From contig JANMVX010000102.1 in assembly GCA_031393505.1 (NCBI GenBank), forward strand, positions 62,001 through 126,000: 64,000 bases of DNA, written 5' to 3'. Positions within the stretch are counted from its first letter, which is position 1. Each line of letters begins with the position of its first letter. Both the position numbers and the translations under genes were made by a program. The notes under the pieces were generated by a model. That model was given only the letters and a program-made list of their open reading frames with translations. It was not told the origin of the DNA and did no database searches. The DNA comes from JANYHF01 sp031393505. Its GTDB lineage: Bacteria > Pseudomonadota > Alphaproteobacteria > Rhizobiales > Hyphomicrobiaceae. This document shows positions 16,670-25,300 of the stretch, one piece after another.

Positions 16670-16856
16670 CGCTTCCCGGAATTTGACGCGCCCTTTGCGC
16701 GGCAAATATCCGGGACCTTTACCTGGTGCAGGTGCGACCGGTTGGTGCAGCGCCCGCAGTTACAGCGCTCGCGGCCAGTGCGTTGGCTCCTTCCAGCAGG
16801 TAAGGATCCCGGATATTCCGCGCGCGAAGAAAGAGCGCGCCGAATTCCGGGAAGCG
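16670..16856. repeat. 187-bp palindromic element at the vapC breakpoint
   Basis: The ends read CGCTTCCCGGAATT and, inverted, AATTCCGGGAAGCG. The arms continue imperfectly for about 75 bp (shared blocks GGCGCGC..., ATATCCGGGA, TTACCTG), with a central loop of about 40 bp. This resembles a REPIN-type paired palindrome. It lies between thrS and the broken vapC and marks where vapC similarity has been lost. Confidence 0.7.
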
Positions 16857-16957
16857 TGGGGGCAGTTCTGGTCAAATTGGGAAGGCGCAGTTTGCTCAAC
16901 TGGTCTTGGCCGCCGCTGCTCAGAAACGACGTTTGTGTCCAGAAACCATCCGCTCAC
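16760..16957 (-). pseudogene. Truncated vapC-like PIN toxin
   Basis: The GTG at 16957 overlaps the antitoxin stop (GTGA), as in an intact toxin-antitoxin pair. The product begins SGWFLDTNVVSEQRRPRP, the typical start of a VapC PIN nuclease with its first catalytic Asp, but similarity ends after about 18 residues. The rest of the 65-aa frame is translated from unrelated sequence and the palindromic element. The remaining PIN-domain acidic residues are absent, so the toxin should be inactive. Confidence 0.7.
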
Positions 16958-17304
16958 AAATCGACATCCCTGACGGGGGCAAAGTACGGCTCGCGATGCA
17001 TCATCCGCTCCCACTCTTTCGGGCTGACGGGACACTTTTGCATGGCGTCAATCAGCTCCTGCCCTGTTCGGGCGCCGCTCAAGCGGCGGAATTCAGCGGC
17101 CGACATCACCACCACCTCGTCGCGGCCGCGCACCGTAACGTGCTGGGGACCCTCGCTGTTCGCGCTGCGCACCAACTCGCTGAAACGCGCCTTGGCATCC
17201 TGCAAGGACCAATGGCCCGGCAAAGGAACAGCCCGTTTTGCGCGTGGCCGGGCGGGCGTTGAGGCGGGGGCGGGCGCGGCTGCGGATATGGTTTTTCTGG
17301 TCAT
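16954..17304 (-). CDS. Phd/YefM-family antitoxin, now without intact toxin
   Basis: A 116-aa protein. The start at 17304 (MTRKT) was preferred to GTG/ATG further upstream. After an Ala/Pro-rich N-terminal tail of about 30 residues, the Phd/YefM core is clear: WSLQDAKARFSELVRSA, then GPQHVTVRGRDEVVVMSAAEFRRL. The C-terminal segment would have bound the toxin. Such antitoxins bind DNA as dimers and repress their own promoter. Its partner vapC, overlapping by GTGA, is truncated, leaving an orphan antitoxin that could still act as a repressor or anti-addiction factor. Confidence 0.85.
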   Translation of the reverse strand: MTRKTISAAAPAPASTPARPRAKRAVPLPGHWSLQDAKARFSELVRSANSEGPQHVTVRGRDEVVVMSAAEFRRLSGARTGQELIDAMQKCPVSPKEWERMMHREPYFAPVRDVDL

Positions 17305-17356
17305 ACGAACCAGATTATCATGCGACAACGCCACAATCAACGCAGGCCCCGCCGCC

Positions 17357-17827
17357 TCAATCCCGGATCGGTCCGCCGTGGTAGCGGCGCTCCTGGGTCA
17401 CCTCGCGGCGGCCGCGGACCAGTTCGTACGGATGCGGTTGGGGCTCGTTCGCGGGCAACAGTCGACCGAGGCCAAGATAGACCATCAGCCCGGTCATGAG
17501 GCCGATGCCGACGATGATCAGACCGGTAACGGGGCCGTCCATGATGCCATGGGCCACCAGATGCGGCGCGTTGGACGCGCTTGCAACAGCCGTGGCGTCC
17601 GAAGCGCCCGATTTAGCCGTGGCGGCGACGCGAAGCGCCGGCACAGCAGGGTCGATCGTGGCAACGGGGGCATAGGCGGGAAGCTCGAGCCCGCCGGTCG
17701 CCAGGGCCGCGACCAGAGCGCCAGAGGCGATCACTCCGAGCAGGACGCCAAGGGCCAGCCAGCGGCGCGACTTGCGCGGTGCGGCGTCGGCATGCGAGCG
17801 GCGGTAACTATCGACAACGTTTGTCAT
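17357..17827 (-). CDS. Small inner-membrane protein downstream of the histidine kinase
   Basis: A 156-aa protein starting MTNVVDSYRRSH. Two hydrophobic helices are visible: LALGVLLGVIASGALVAAL (about 24-43) and a second around VTGLIIVGIGLMTGLMVYLGL (about 98-118), separated by an Ala-rich periplasmic or cytoplasmic loop. The C-terminus is charged (RGRREVTQERRYHGG). It follows the sensor kinase on the same strand with a 100-bp gap and may belong to the same regulon. I do not recognise a family. Confidence 0.7.
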   Translation of the reverse strand: MTNVVDSYRRSHADAAPRKSRRWLALGVLLGVIASGALVAALATGGLELPAYAPVATIDPAVPALRVAATAKSGASDATAVASASNAPHLVAHGIMDGPVTGLIIVGIGLMTGLMVYLGLGRLLPANEPQPHPYELVRGRREVTQERRYHGGPIRD

Positions 17828-17927
17828 GGCTTGGACAGACCTGGCCTTCCAACGATCCCGAAACGAAGCACCCCCGCAGCCTCGTTCTGACGTGGTAGGA
17901 TAATAAATCGGTAGTCTGAACAAAACG

Positions 17928-19304
17928 TTACGTTGGCCCGCCAACCGGAATGCGCACCTGGAAGCGCGCGCCAGGCGAGGCGTCCTCCAGCGCGATCGAT
18001 GCGCCATGCAACCTGGCGATGGCGGCCACCAGCGCCAGCCCCAGCCCGCTGCCGGGGGTGGAGCGGCTTTCGTCCAGCCGATAGAACGGGCGGAACACGC
18101 GCGCGCGTTCGCCAGCCGGCACGCCCGGCCCATTGTCCGTCACCTCGCCGAGCAGCTCGCGCGCCCCCTTGCGAAGGCCAAAGGTAATCTCGGTGCCGGG
18201 CGGGGTGTGACGGATGGCGTTTTCGCACAAGTTCGCGAACAACTGGGTCAGCAGGGATTTGTCTCCCCGCATAACAATGCCGGGCTCAATCTCGGTCACC
18301 AGCCGGTGACCGGAGTCTTCGGCGACTGGAGCGTAGGTTTCGGCCAGCCGTTGCAGCAGCTCCGACAGCGGCACGGCCACAAAACCCGACTTCTGCTCGC
18401 CCGATTCGATCTCGGCGATGCGCAGCAGGGCGCCGAAGGTGCGCAAAATGTCGTCGGTGTCGCCAATCGCGCTCTCGATGACAGCGCCATAGTCCTGGAC
18501 GGTTGTGGACTTGGATCGCGCCTCGTCCAGGTCCTGACGCAGCCGCGTCAAGGGCGTGCGCAGATCATGCGCGATATCGCTGGTGACGCGCTTCTGGTTG
18601 TCGATCAGGACTTCGATGCGGTCCAACATGCGGTTGAGATTGCCCGCCAGTCTGTCGAATTCGTCACTGCCGCGCCGTAGCGGCACGCGCTCGCCGAAGG
18701 CGCCATCCATGATGCGCTGGGCCGCCGTGTTGATGCGTTCGATGCGGCTGAGGAACCGCCAACTGGTCGCGAGACCACCGAGCAATGCCAGGCCCACGGT
18801 AATTCCGCCGCCCCACAGAAAGGTGTTGATGATGGCTTCGCGCAGCTCTTCCAGGCTCTCGGTATCCTGAGCCACAAACAGCTGTCCGCCCCCGGGGGCA
18901 TCGGCGCCATAGATGAAGTAATGCGCATGCGCATCGATCAACTCGCTGGACAGGTCGGTCTCCAGTTGTTCGAGGTATTGCCAGCCCAGCTCCTTGGGAA
19001 GCTGCAGCAGGTTCCCCGACACAATGCCTGCGGCGTCGCGAAGTCCATAGCGGAACAGATGGTGGCCCGGCGACTGTGAGCGGATGACAATTTCCGCGGC
19101 GATGCTGTTGCCGCCGTTGATTGTCGACTCGGCAAACAGCGCGTTGCTCTCAGCCAGGATCGACTTGCGGATCTGATGCTCTTCGAAGGCCGCCATGGCC
19201 TGATAGATGATGAGGAACAGCGTGCCGGCCGAGATCGCAAACAGGCCGGCATAGGTAAGCGCCAGCCGGAACGTCGCCGATCTGAGGATGTTACTCGGGC
19301 GCAC
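17928..19304 (-). CDS. Sensor histidine kinase
   Basis: A 458-aa membrane kinase. TM1 is at about 12-36 and TM2 at 163-183, enclosing a periplasmic sensor of about 125 residues; HAMP covers 184-235. The dimerisation box has phospho-acceptor His246 (DIAHDLRTPL). The ATPase domain carries the N box NLCENAIRHT, DNGPGVP and GSGLGLALV. Its start overlaps the end of the response regulator gene by 14 bp, so they are translationally coupled. The periplasmic signal is unknown; the Asp/His-rich secreted peptide gene just upstream of the pair hints at metal or envelope sensing. Confidence 0.95.
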   Translation of the reverse strand: MRPSNILRSATFRLALTYAGLFAISAGTLFLIIYQAMAAFEEHQIRKSILAESNALFAESTINGGNSIAAEIVIRSQSPGHHLFRYGLRDAAGIVSGNLLQLPKELGWQYLEQLETDLSSELIDAHAHYFIYGADAPGGGQLFVAQDTESLEELREAIINTFLWGGGITVGLALLGGLATSWRFLSRIERINTAAQRIMDGAFGERVPLRRGSDEFDRLAGNLNRMLDRIEVLIDNQKRVTSDIAHDLRTPLTRLRQDLDEARSKSTTVQDYGAVIESAIGDTDDILRTFGALLRIAEIESGEQKSGFVAVPLSELLQRLAETYAPVAEDSGHRLVTEIEPGIVMRGDKSLLTQLFANLCENAIRHTPPGTEITFGLRKGARELLGEVTDNGPGVPAGERARVFRPFYRLDESRSTPGSGLGLALVAAIARLHGASIALEDASPGARFQVRIPVGGPT

Positions 19305-19971
19305 GAAGCACGTATCCTGCGCCGCGAATGGTATGGATCAATTCGCAGTCGAAGCCCTTGTCGACTTTGCTGCGCAACCGGCTGATGTGGGTTTCAACAA
19401 CCTTGGTCATCGGATCGAAATGGAAGTCCCAAACGCTCTCCAGCAGCATGGTGCGGGTCACGACCCGGCCAGCGTGGCGCATCAGGTATTCCAGCAGTTT
19501 GAACTCCTGCGGCTGCACGATCACTGGCGAGCCACCGCGCACCACGGTGCGCTTCAGCAGATCCATCGTCAGGTCATGGACGGTCAATGTGGTCTCGACG
19601 GCAGACATCGGCGGTCGTCGGCCAAGGGCGTTAAGACGGGCGTTCAACTCGGCGAAGGCGAAGGGTTTGACGAGATAATCGTCGGCGCCGCTTTCCAGGC
19701 CTTCTACGCGGTCGCTGATTTGCGCCTTGGTGGTCAGCATAATGACCGGCGTTTGCGAACCCGAAGCACGGATGGTCTTGACGATGGCCAGGCCGTCCAA
19801 GCCCGGCAGCATGCGGTCGATCACCATGGCGTCGTAGCTCTGCGCCGCCGCCATCATCAGACCCTGGCGACCATCGCCCGAGACATCGACAACATGGCCG
19901 TGTTCGCGCAGCGACCGCGCAATGAAGTTGGCCGTTCGTTCGTCGTCCTCGATCAGCAGAAGGCGCATCAT
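19291..19971 (-). CDS. OmpR-family response regulator
   Basis: A 226-aa protein. Receiver domain with the acidic pair EDD (8-10), phospho-acceptor Asp52 (AMVIDRMLPG), and Lys in MLTTKAQ. The C-terminal winged helix contains VQPQEFKLLEYLMRHAGRVVTRTMLLESVW and VVETHISRLRSKVD, typical OmpR/PhoB DNA binding. Two consecutive ATGs (19971 and 19968) can serve as start. It controls transcription in response to the overlapping kinase gene; targets may include the small secreted peptide gene located 100 bp upstream on the same strand. Confidence 0.94.
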   Translation of the reverse strand: MMRLLLIEDDERTANFIARSLREHGHVVDVSGDGRQGLMMAAAQSYDAMVIDRMLPGLDGLAIVKTIRASGSQTPVIMLTTKAQISDRVEGLESGADDYLVKPFAFAELNARLNALGRRPPMSAVETTLTVHDLTMDLLKRTVVRGGSPVIVQPQEFKLLEYLMRHAGRVVTRTMLLESVWDFHFDPMTKVVETHISRLRSKVDKGFDCELIHTIRGAGYVLRAPE

Positions 19972-20071
19972 AGGTTTGTTGTCCGTCGCAATCGCTAAAG
20001 GCGCTTGGCAGATGAAGGGCGCGAATGCAAGCGCTCCGCTCCAGCAGCGGCCGGAGCGGAGCATTGGTCAA

Positions 20072-20266
20072 TCAGCAACGATCACCGTCGCGGTCGCTGT
20101 CGTGATCGCCGCGGTCGCACTCGCCGCCTTCCCCTTCGTGACCGAGCGTTTGCTCAAGGGCTACGGGGGCAAGGCCCGAAACCTGGGCGATCGCCGACTG
20201 CGATGCTGCAAAGGCGCCAGCGACGGCGATGCCGGCAATCACGGCGGCCAAAGTGATCTTCTTCAT
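20072..20266 (-). CDS. Small secreted peptide with Asp/His/Glu-rich C-terminus
   Basis: A 64-aa product with a strong GAGGAG ribosome site and a signal peptide (MKKITLAAVIAGIAVAGAFAASQSAIAQ). The mature peptide of about 36 residues ends in GHEGEGGECDRGDHDSDRD-like sequence, rich in possible metal ligands and with two Cys. It lies directly upstream of the two-component pair on the same strand. No family recognised; periplasmic metal binding or a sensor accessory role is an inference from composition and position. Confidence 0.7.
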   Translation of the reverse strand: MKKITLAAVIAGIAVAGAFAASQSAIAQVSGLAPVALEQTLGHEGEGGECDRGDHDSDRDGDRC

Positions 20267-20499
20267 GGCGAACTCCTCGTTTTTGTTGCGACCGGCCCCG
20301 CTGTTCGAGGGCCGACGGGGCCAGCTGTTGGCGACGTCGCAGCAATAAAGCGCTCAGGCGCAATGATCGAGGTAGGCCAAGCGTATAAGAATCGGTAATT
20401 ATGCGGTTTCGTGTTCTGGCTCCCGGTGGACGCACCGAGGCAATCATGCAAAATGCAGCCGCCAGTCAATAGCCGAAGCCATCAGGGCGGATCGAGTGC

Positions 20500-21489
20500 A
20501 TGGGCGATACGTTTCGTGAGTTGACCTATGCCGCGCCGAGCGACCCGCGGCTGAAGCGCTGGATCATTCACACCATTGAGGGGCTGTCGGGACGCGAGAA
20601 GTTCCTGCCGCTTTACCGATATTGGCGCGATCACATTGTTCCCAAGTCGCCGCACCCCTATGGCGATGTGTTGAACCTGGTCGATGTCAAGATGCGGGTG
20701 ACGACGACCGGAGGCGCCGCCTGGCCGCCGCCGATCGCCAAAGAGACGCCGCTGGTCATGATCGCCAACCATCCGTTCGGGATTGGCGATGGCATCGCCA
20801 TCCTGGCCATGGCCGAGCAGTTGGGCCGGCCGTTCAAGGTGCTGATCAACAACCAGCTGCTGCGCATCCCGGAGATCCGGCCCTATTCGCTGCCGATCGA
20901 TTTCGAAGAGACGCGCGCGGCCCAGGAGATCAACCTCGCGACCCGCAAGGAGGCCCTGCGGCTGTTGGCGGCGGGAACGACCATCATCGTTTTTCCCGCC
21001 GGCGGGGTCGCGACCGCAAAGAGTATGTTTGGCCGGGCTGTCGAATTGCCCTGGAAGCTTTTCACGGCGCGCATGATCCAATCGTCAAAGGCTTCGGTGC
21101 TGCCGATCTGGTTTGAAGGTCAGAACGGTCCGTTTTTTCACCTGGCGAGCCGTTTCAGCCTGACGTTGCGCCTGTCATTGCTGGTGTCGGAGTTCCGAAG
21201 GTTTGCCGGCACCGCCCTGACCGTCAAGATCGGACCGGTCATTGCGTTTGCCGAGCTAAAGCATGGCGGCGATCGAAAGCTGCTGACGGAAGAACTGCAC
21301 GGAATCGTCCATGCGCTGGCGGACCCAGGACGCGCTGCAGCTCCCGGCGGCATCCGCAGGGTGCGGGGCGTTGGGCGGCTGGCGCGACAAAAGGCGCGCA
21401 AAGTGGGGAAACTGGCCTCAAGAAAGGCGCGTGGCATGACGCGATTGGCGCGCCGCAAGCTCCGGTTGAGGCCGGGCGGCAACAGTTGA
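20500..21489 (+). CDS. Lysophospholipid/ornithine-lipid-type acyltransferase with basic tail
   Basis: A 329-aa protein of the PlsC-like superfamily. The catalytic box is NHPFGIGDG (His-x5-Asp as in hemolysin/OlsA-like members); the second block is IVFPAGGVATAK, the acyl-acceptor-binding FPxG motif. The last roughly 60 residues are extraordinarily basic (repeated ARQKARK, ASRKARG, ARRKLRLR), more like a nucleic-acid- or membrane-binding tail than part of the enzyme. The start ATG at 20500 is divergent from the secreted peptide gene. It would act at the inner membrane on a lysolipid; the specific substrate is unknown. Confidence 0.8.
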   Translation: MGDTFRELTYAAPSDPRLKRWIIHTIEGLSGREKFLPLYRYWRDHIVPKSPHPYGDVLNLVDVKMRVTTTGGAAWPPPIAKETPLVMIANHPFGIGDGIAILAMAEQLGRPFKVLINNQLLRIPEIRPYSLPIDFEETRAAQEINLATRKEALRLLAAGTTIIVFPAGGVATAKSMFGRAVELPWKLFTARMIQSSKASVLPIWFEGQNGPFFHLASRFSLTLRLSLLVSEFRRFAGTALTVKIGPVIAFAELKHGGDRKLLTEELHGIVHALADPGRAAAPGGIRRVRGVGRLARQKARKVGKLASRKARGMTRLARRKLRLRPGGNS

Positions 21490-21715
21490 AGGCTGGCCGA
21501 TACAACGTAAATTGCGGCCGAATCGCCGATTTATGCCCATTCCCGGCAAAATTGCGGCGATAGCTGAATTATAATGGCCACAGCACAACAAAAATCCACC
21601 GCGCCGGTTTGACGCCAGTCAGACCTGTTGTTAACTGTAACTGGGGCGGCCAGTCCGGTCGCACGCGTACGCGTTGTGCGCTGACCGTTGTGTTATTCTC
21701 AGGGAGGGGTCTTCC

Positions 21716-22255
21716 GTGAAGAAGTTCCTTATTGCAAGTGTATCCGCTCTGGCTGTCGCCGGCGCCGTGTTCTCGATGGCCACGCTCGATGCGTCGGCCG
21801 CCGCCAAAAAGAAGTATTTTCCGCCGAAGAAGCCAGCCGTTGTGACGCCTGTTGTCGTCGCTCCGACGGCTCCAGGCCCGGACATCGTCGTTCTGCCCGA
21901 CCAGACGGAAATGACCGTCGGCGGCTGCGGCGTGAATGACGAACTGATCAGCGGCACCGTCGGTGTGCGCAACCAGGGTAAGGATCGCGCTGATCGCCTG
22001 ATCGTCGAGCCGATTGTGACCGTTTACATCCCCGAAATGCTCGACATGAAGGATGACAAGCTGGTCCCGAACTCGCTGTCGCCGAAGGAAATCTTCTCGA
22101 CTGACGTGCACATCGGCAAGGGCAAGATCAAAACCGGCCGTGGCCTGGTTGGCGTGCGCAAGATCTACATCGCGGTCGATCCCTACAACAAGATCAACGA
22201 GAGCAACGAGCAGAACAACCTACTGGTTCGCGAACTCAAGTTCGATTGCAAGTAA
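21716..22255 (+). CDS. Secreted CARDB-like protein
   Basis: A 179-aa protein from a GTG start at 21716, set by the AGGGAGG ribosome site at 21701-21707 and by the signal peptide that begins there (KKFLIASVSALAVAGAVFSMATLDASA). After a Lys/Pro-rich segment, the mature domain has the beta-sandwich pattern of CARDB domains: GTVGVRNQGKDRADRLIVEPIVTVYI ... IYIAVDPYNKINESNEQNNLLVRELKF. The NESNEQNN motif is typical. Probably exported and structural or adhesive. It is monocistronic, ending in a strong terminator at 22304. Confidence 0.8.
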   Translation: MKKFLIASVSALAVAGAVFSMATLDASAAAKKKYFPPKKPAVVTPVVVAPTAPGPDIVVLPDQTEMTVGGCGVNDELISGTVGVRNQGKDRADRLIVEPIVTVYIPEMLDMKDDKLVPNSLSPKEIFSTDVHIGKGKIKTGRGLVGVRKIYIAVDPYNKINESNEQNNLLVRELKFDCK

Positions 22256-22303
22256 GCTTGACGGTTTCGCTGCCGGTTTGGGCGGTCTAACGGCAAAGAC
22301 ATT

Positions 22304-22332
22304 CGGCGGCTCCTGATGGAGCCGCCGTTTTT
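22304..22332 (+). terminator. Rho-independent terminator
   Basis: Perfect 10-bp stem CGGCGGCTCC / GGAGCCGCCG with a TGAT loop and a TTTTT run, 49 bp after the CARDB-like gene. Confidence 0.92.
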
Positions 22333-22390
22333 GTTAGCAGGCAGCCATCGACGGGCCCCGACCTGACAGCTGCGGCGTCCGCGCCAAGGG

Positions 22391-25300
22391 TCAGTTGCCG
22401 AACAATCCTTGCAGCAACGACGCGGCCCAACCGGTCTTTTTCTTGCGCGGACGAGGGATCGGCCTCTTGGGAGCGTTATCTGCTGCAGTGTTGACCGCGC
22501 CCGCCGTATCGGCAGGCGCCGCAGCGGCCGTCGCAGTCGGATTACCGATAACCAGTCCCGTCGAGGCTGGCGACGCGTTCCCAACGACGGCCGCTGTCGA
22601 AGCAGGCGCCGCAGCCGCGTTGGTCAAACTCGCCGGCTTGGCGGCGGCGGTTGTGTCGGCCGGCATCGGGGCTGGCACGGCAGGCGTATTGTCAGCCTCC
22701 GGACCTTGTCCGGCGCCGCTGTCGGCCGGCCAGATGCCGAGCGACTGTTCCGGTTCGCCCAGCAGCTTGCGGGCTTCCAGGTCTTGTTTCAGATCGGCAA
22801 AGTCGATTGCAGGTTGAACGTGTGCGAGGTCTGACAATGGCCCCAGATAGCTAAATTGCACGGCCGGAAGTGGAGGTTTCCCGGACGATGCGGGCTTGGG
22901 CTGCAAGCGCCATAGGCTCGCCAGTTGCAGCTTCGCCAAATCGATGCGATTGGCAATTTCCAGTTGCGATTGGGCGCTGTCGACCAGCATTTTGTCAAAT
23001 CGTACGGCGCCGTCGGCGATTGTCAGGTTGCCCTTGGCGCCCCGAAAGGCGAAGGCGCCGGCCTTGCTGGCCTCCATCAGGCTCCGGCTCAACGTTTCGG
23101 CTGACACCGGAGCCTGATCGGCCAGCGAGGTTCGCGCCGCCGCATCAATTCCATTCGCCGAGAAGCCCGTCAGTGCGCCTTCGCTGAGCGAGAACGTCCC
23201 TTTGCCGTTGGCCGACCCGACAACATCGCGGGGGGACAAGCCGCGGCCGTCCAATTCGACTTTAAGCGCAAGTTCGCCCTCTGGCCTCGGGATGGCGCCC
23301 AGCGCTCCGCCGATTTGGTCCAAGCGAGCCTTGTCGAGCACGGCGTCCATGTGAAGGGTTGCGCCAGCAGAGGCTTTTTCCAGGAGCAGGCGGCCAGACC
23401 AATCGCCCTGCAAGCCGCGACCGGCGGCCAAACGAAGATCAATCTTGCCGGGGACAACATCGGCGGTCAGCCGCGCATCGTCGAGGCTATAGCCATTGGC
23501 CAAGACCAGTTGCTTGGCGTTCGCTGTGATTTTTGCCTCGACCGCTTGCGTCGGCTCGAAATCAAAACTCTGGTCGGACCAGGGAGCGCCGTCTGCAAGG
23601 TCACGCGCCGCTGCGCCCGCGTTCGCCGAGGTCAGCCGGCTAAGCCAATAGTCCAGACGAAGGGTGTTACTTTGCACCTGGACCACCAGCCGTGGCCTCG
23701 GCATGCCGGCTGTCAGAGTAGCCTCACCAACGCTCTGCACGCCGCCGACTGCCGCGGTGACATTGGATAAAGCCAGCAGCGTGGCGTCGCGATGCAGCAG
23801 CGCCGACAATTTTAGCTCACCGGACTGTTCCGGCACAAAGGCCTCAAGTCCAACCACCCGAACCAACCTATTGGCCTCCTTGGCGGCAACGGCGACCGTC
23901 CCGTCCGCGCTCACGACGGCGTCTGCACCATAGGTCGACTTGCCATCGAAGGTCGCGTCAATCGCTCCCGTCGTCAGGCCGACGCGCGTCGTCAACCCGT
24001 CCTCGGGAATGCCGCTCAAGCGGAGCGACAACCGCCCTGGCGGTGTCACTGCTCCTGGAGCTGCGGGAGTGGCAGCCACGATGCCCGTCCCGCTTGCCGA
24101 GCCGGCTTTTGCTGGGGCCAAAACTTTGTCCAGGCCGAGGGCGATCTGCGCCAGAAGTCGTTCCGCATCGGGATTGCTGAGGTCGGCGGCGGCATCCAAT
24201 TGGCCCGACTGCCAATCGGTCTCGCCGCTGTCCCGGTGCAGCGAAATGCGCAGGCGGCTGCCCGCGGCCGAACCGTCCAGCGCCAAGGACTCGCTGGTTG
24301 ACGACTTCCCGCCCAGTTCGACCGTTCCCGCCAACGTGAGCGGCGTCAGCGCGGCGAGCGGTTTTTCCGCTGTTGCGGCACTGCTGGCGAGCCCGGCAAT
24401 CTTGAGCGCGCCGACAATCGCATCTGGCGAAGGCGCCGCAACCAGCAGCCGCAGCTGGCCCTGTCCTTGATCGTCCTTGACCTGCAGCGCGCCTTCAAGA
24501 TGCAGGGCAAAACCGCCGTCCGTAGTCAGGTCGATGCCGGGAATGTTCAACCGGCCGTTGCTGCGATCCAGTTTCGCCGAAACGTCGTGGAGTGCCCCTT
24601 GCGCGGTCAGCAGATGACCGATGCGCAAATCCAGAAAAGTGTCGCCGGTGAGCAAGGCTTTCAGATCCAGGCCGCTGGTGCTCGCCGCAGCATCCGGCGC
24701 AGCGACGGCGGTCGAGAGGCCCGCGAGCGCCAGAAGGTTCACCGGACTATCGAAATCACGCGCCAGATCCAGCCGGTTGCTGTCCAGCGTGATACTGAGC
24801 GATTGCGGCGCCGCGACATAGCGGATGCCTCCGGTCACGGTGGTTCCTGCGATTTCGGCCCGCAGCTTTTCGGCCGTGAAGCGGGCGCTGTCGACGGCGA
24901 TTTCGGTATCGATCAGATAGGGGCTGGCCCCAGTGGATTCCTTCAGCTGCAGCGACGGTTCGGCCCAGTTCGCCATCGACGCCAGATTTGTCCCCCAGAG
25001 CCGGACCTGTCCGTCAAAGTGGCTAGCCCCCAGGGTGTTGATGTCGCCGCTTGCCGAGATCAGGCTTTGACCGGGCAGCTTTGCCGTCAAGCTCTCGATG
25101 GTGAGGCCGTTCGAAGTCCGTTCTGCTGAAATCTGCAAAGCCGTGATGGCGCTACCGCCAAACCGCGCCTCTTCGACGGCCAATCGAAGATGGCCCTTGC
25201 TCAACCAGCCTGGCAGACTGTTGGCCAGCGCCAAAAACCCCTGCAAGCCGTCCTTCGCTGATGGTTTGTCGGCGGCGCCATTGTCGGGCGTCCCAGCCGG

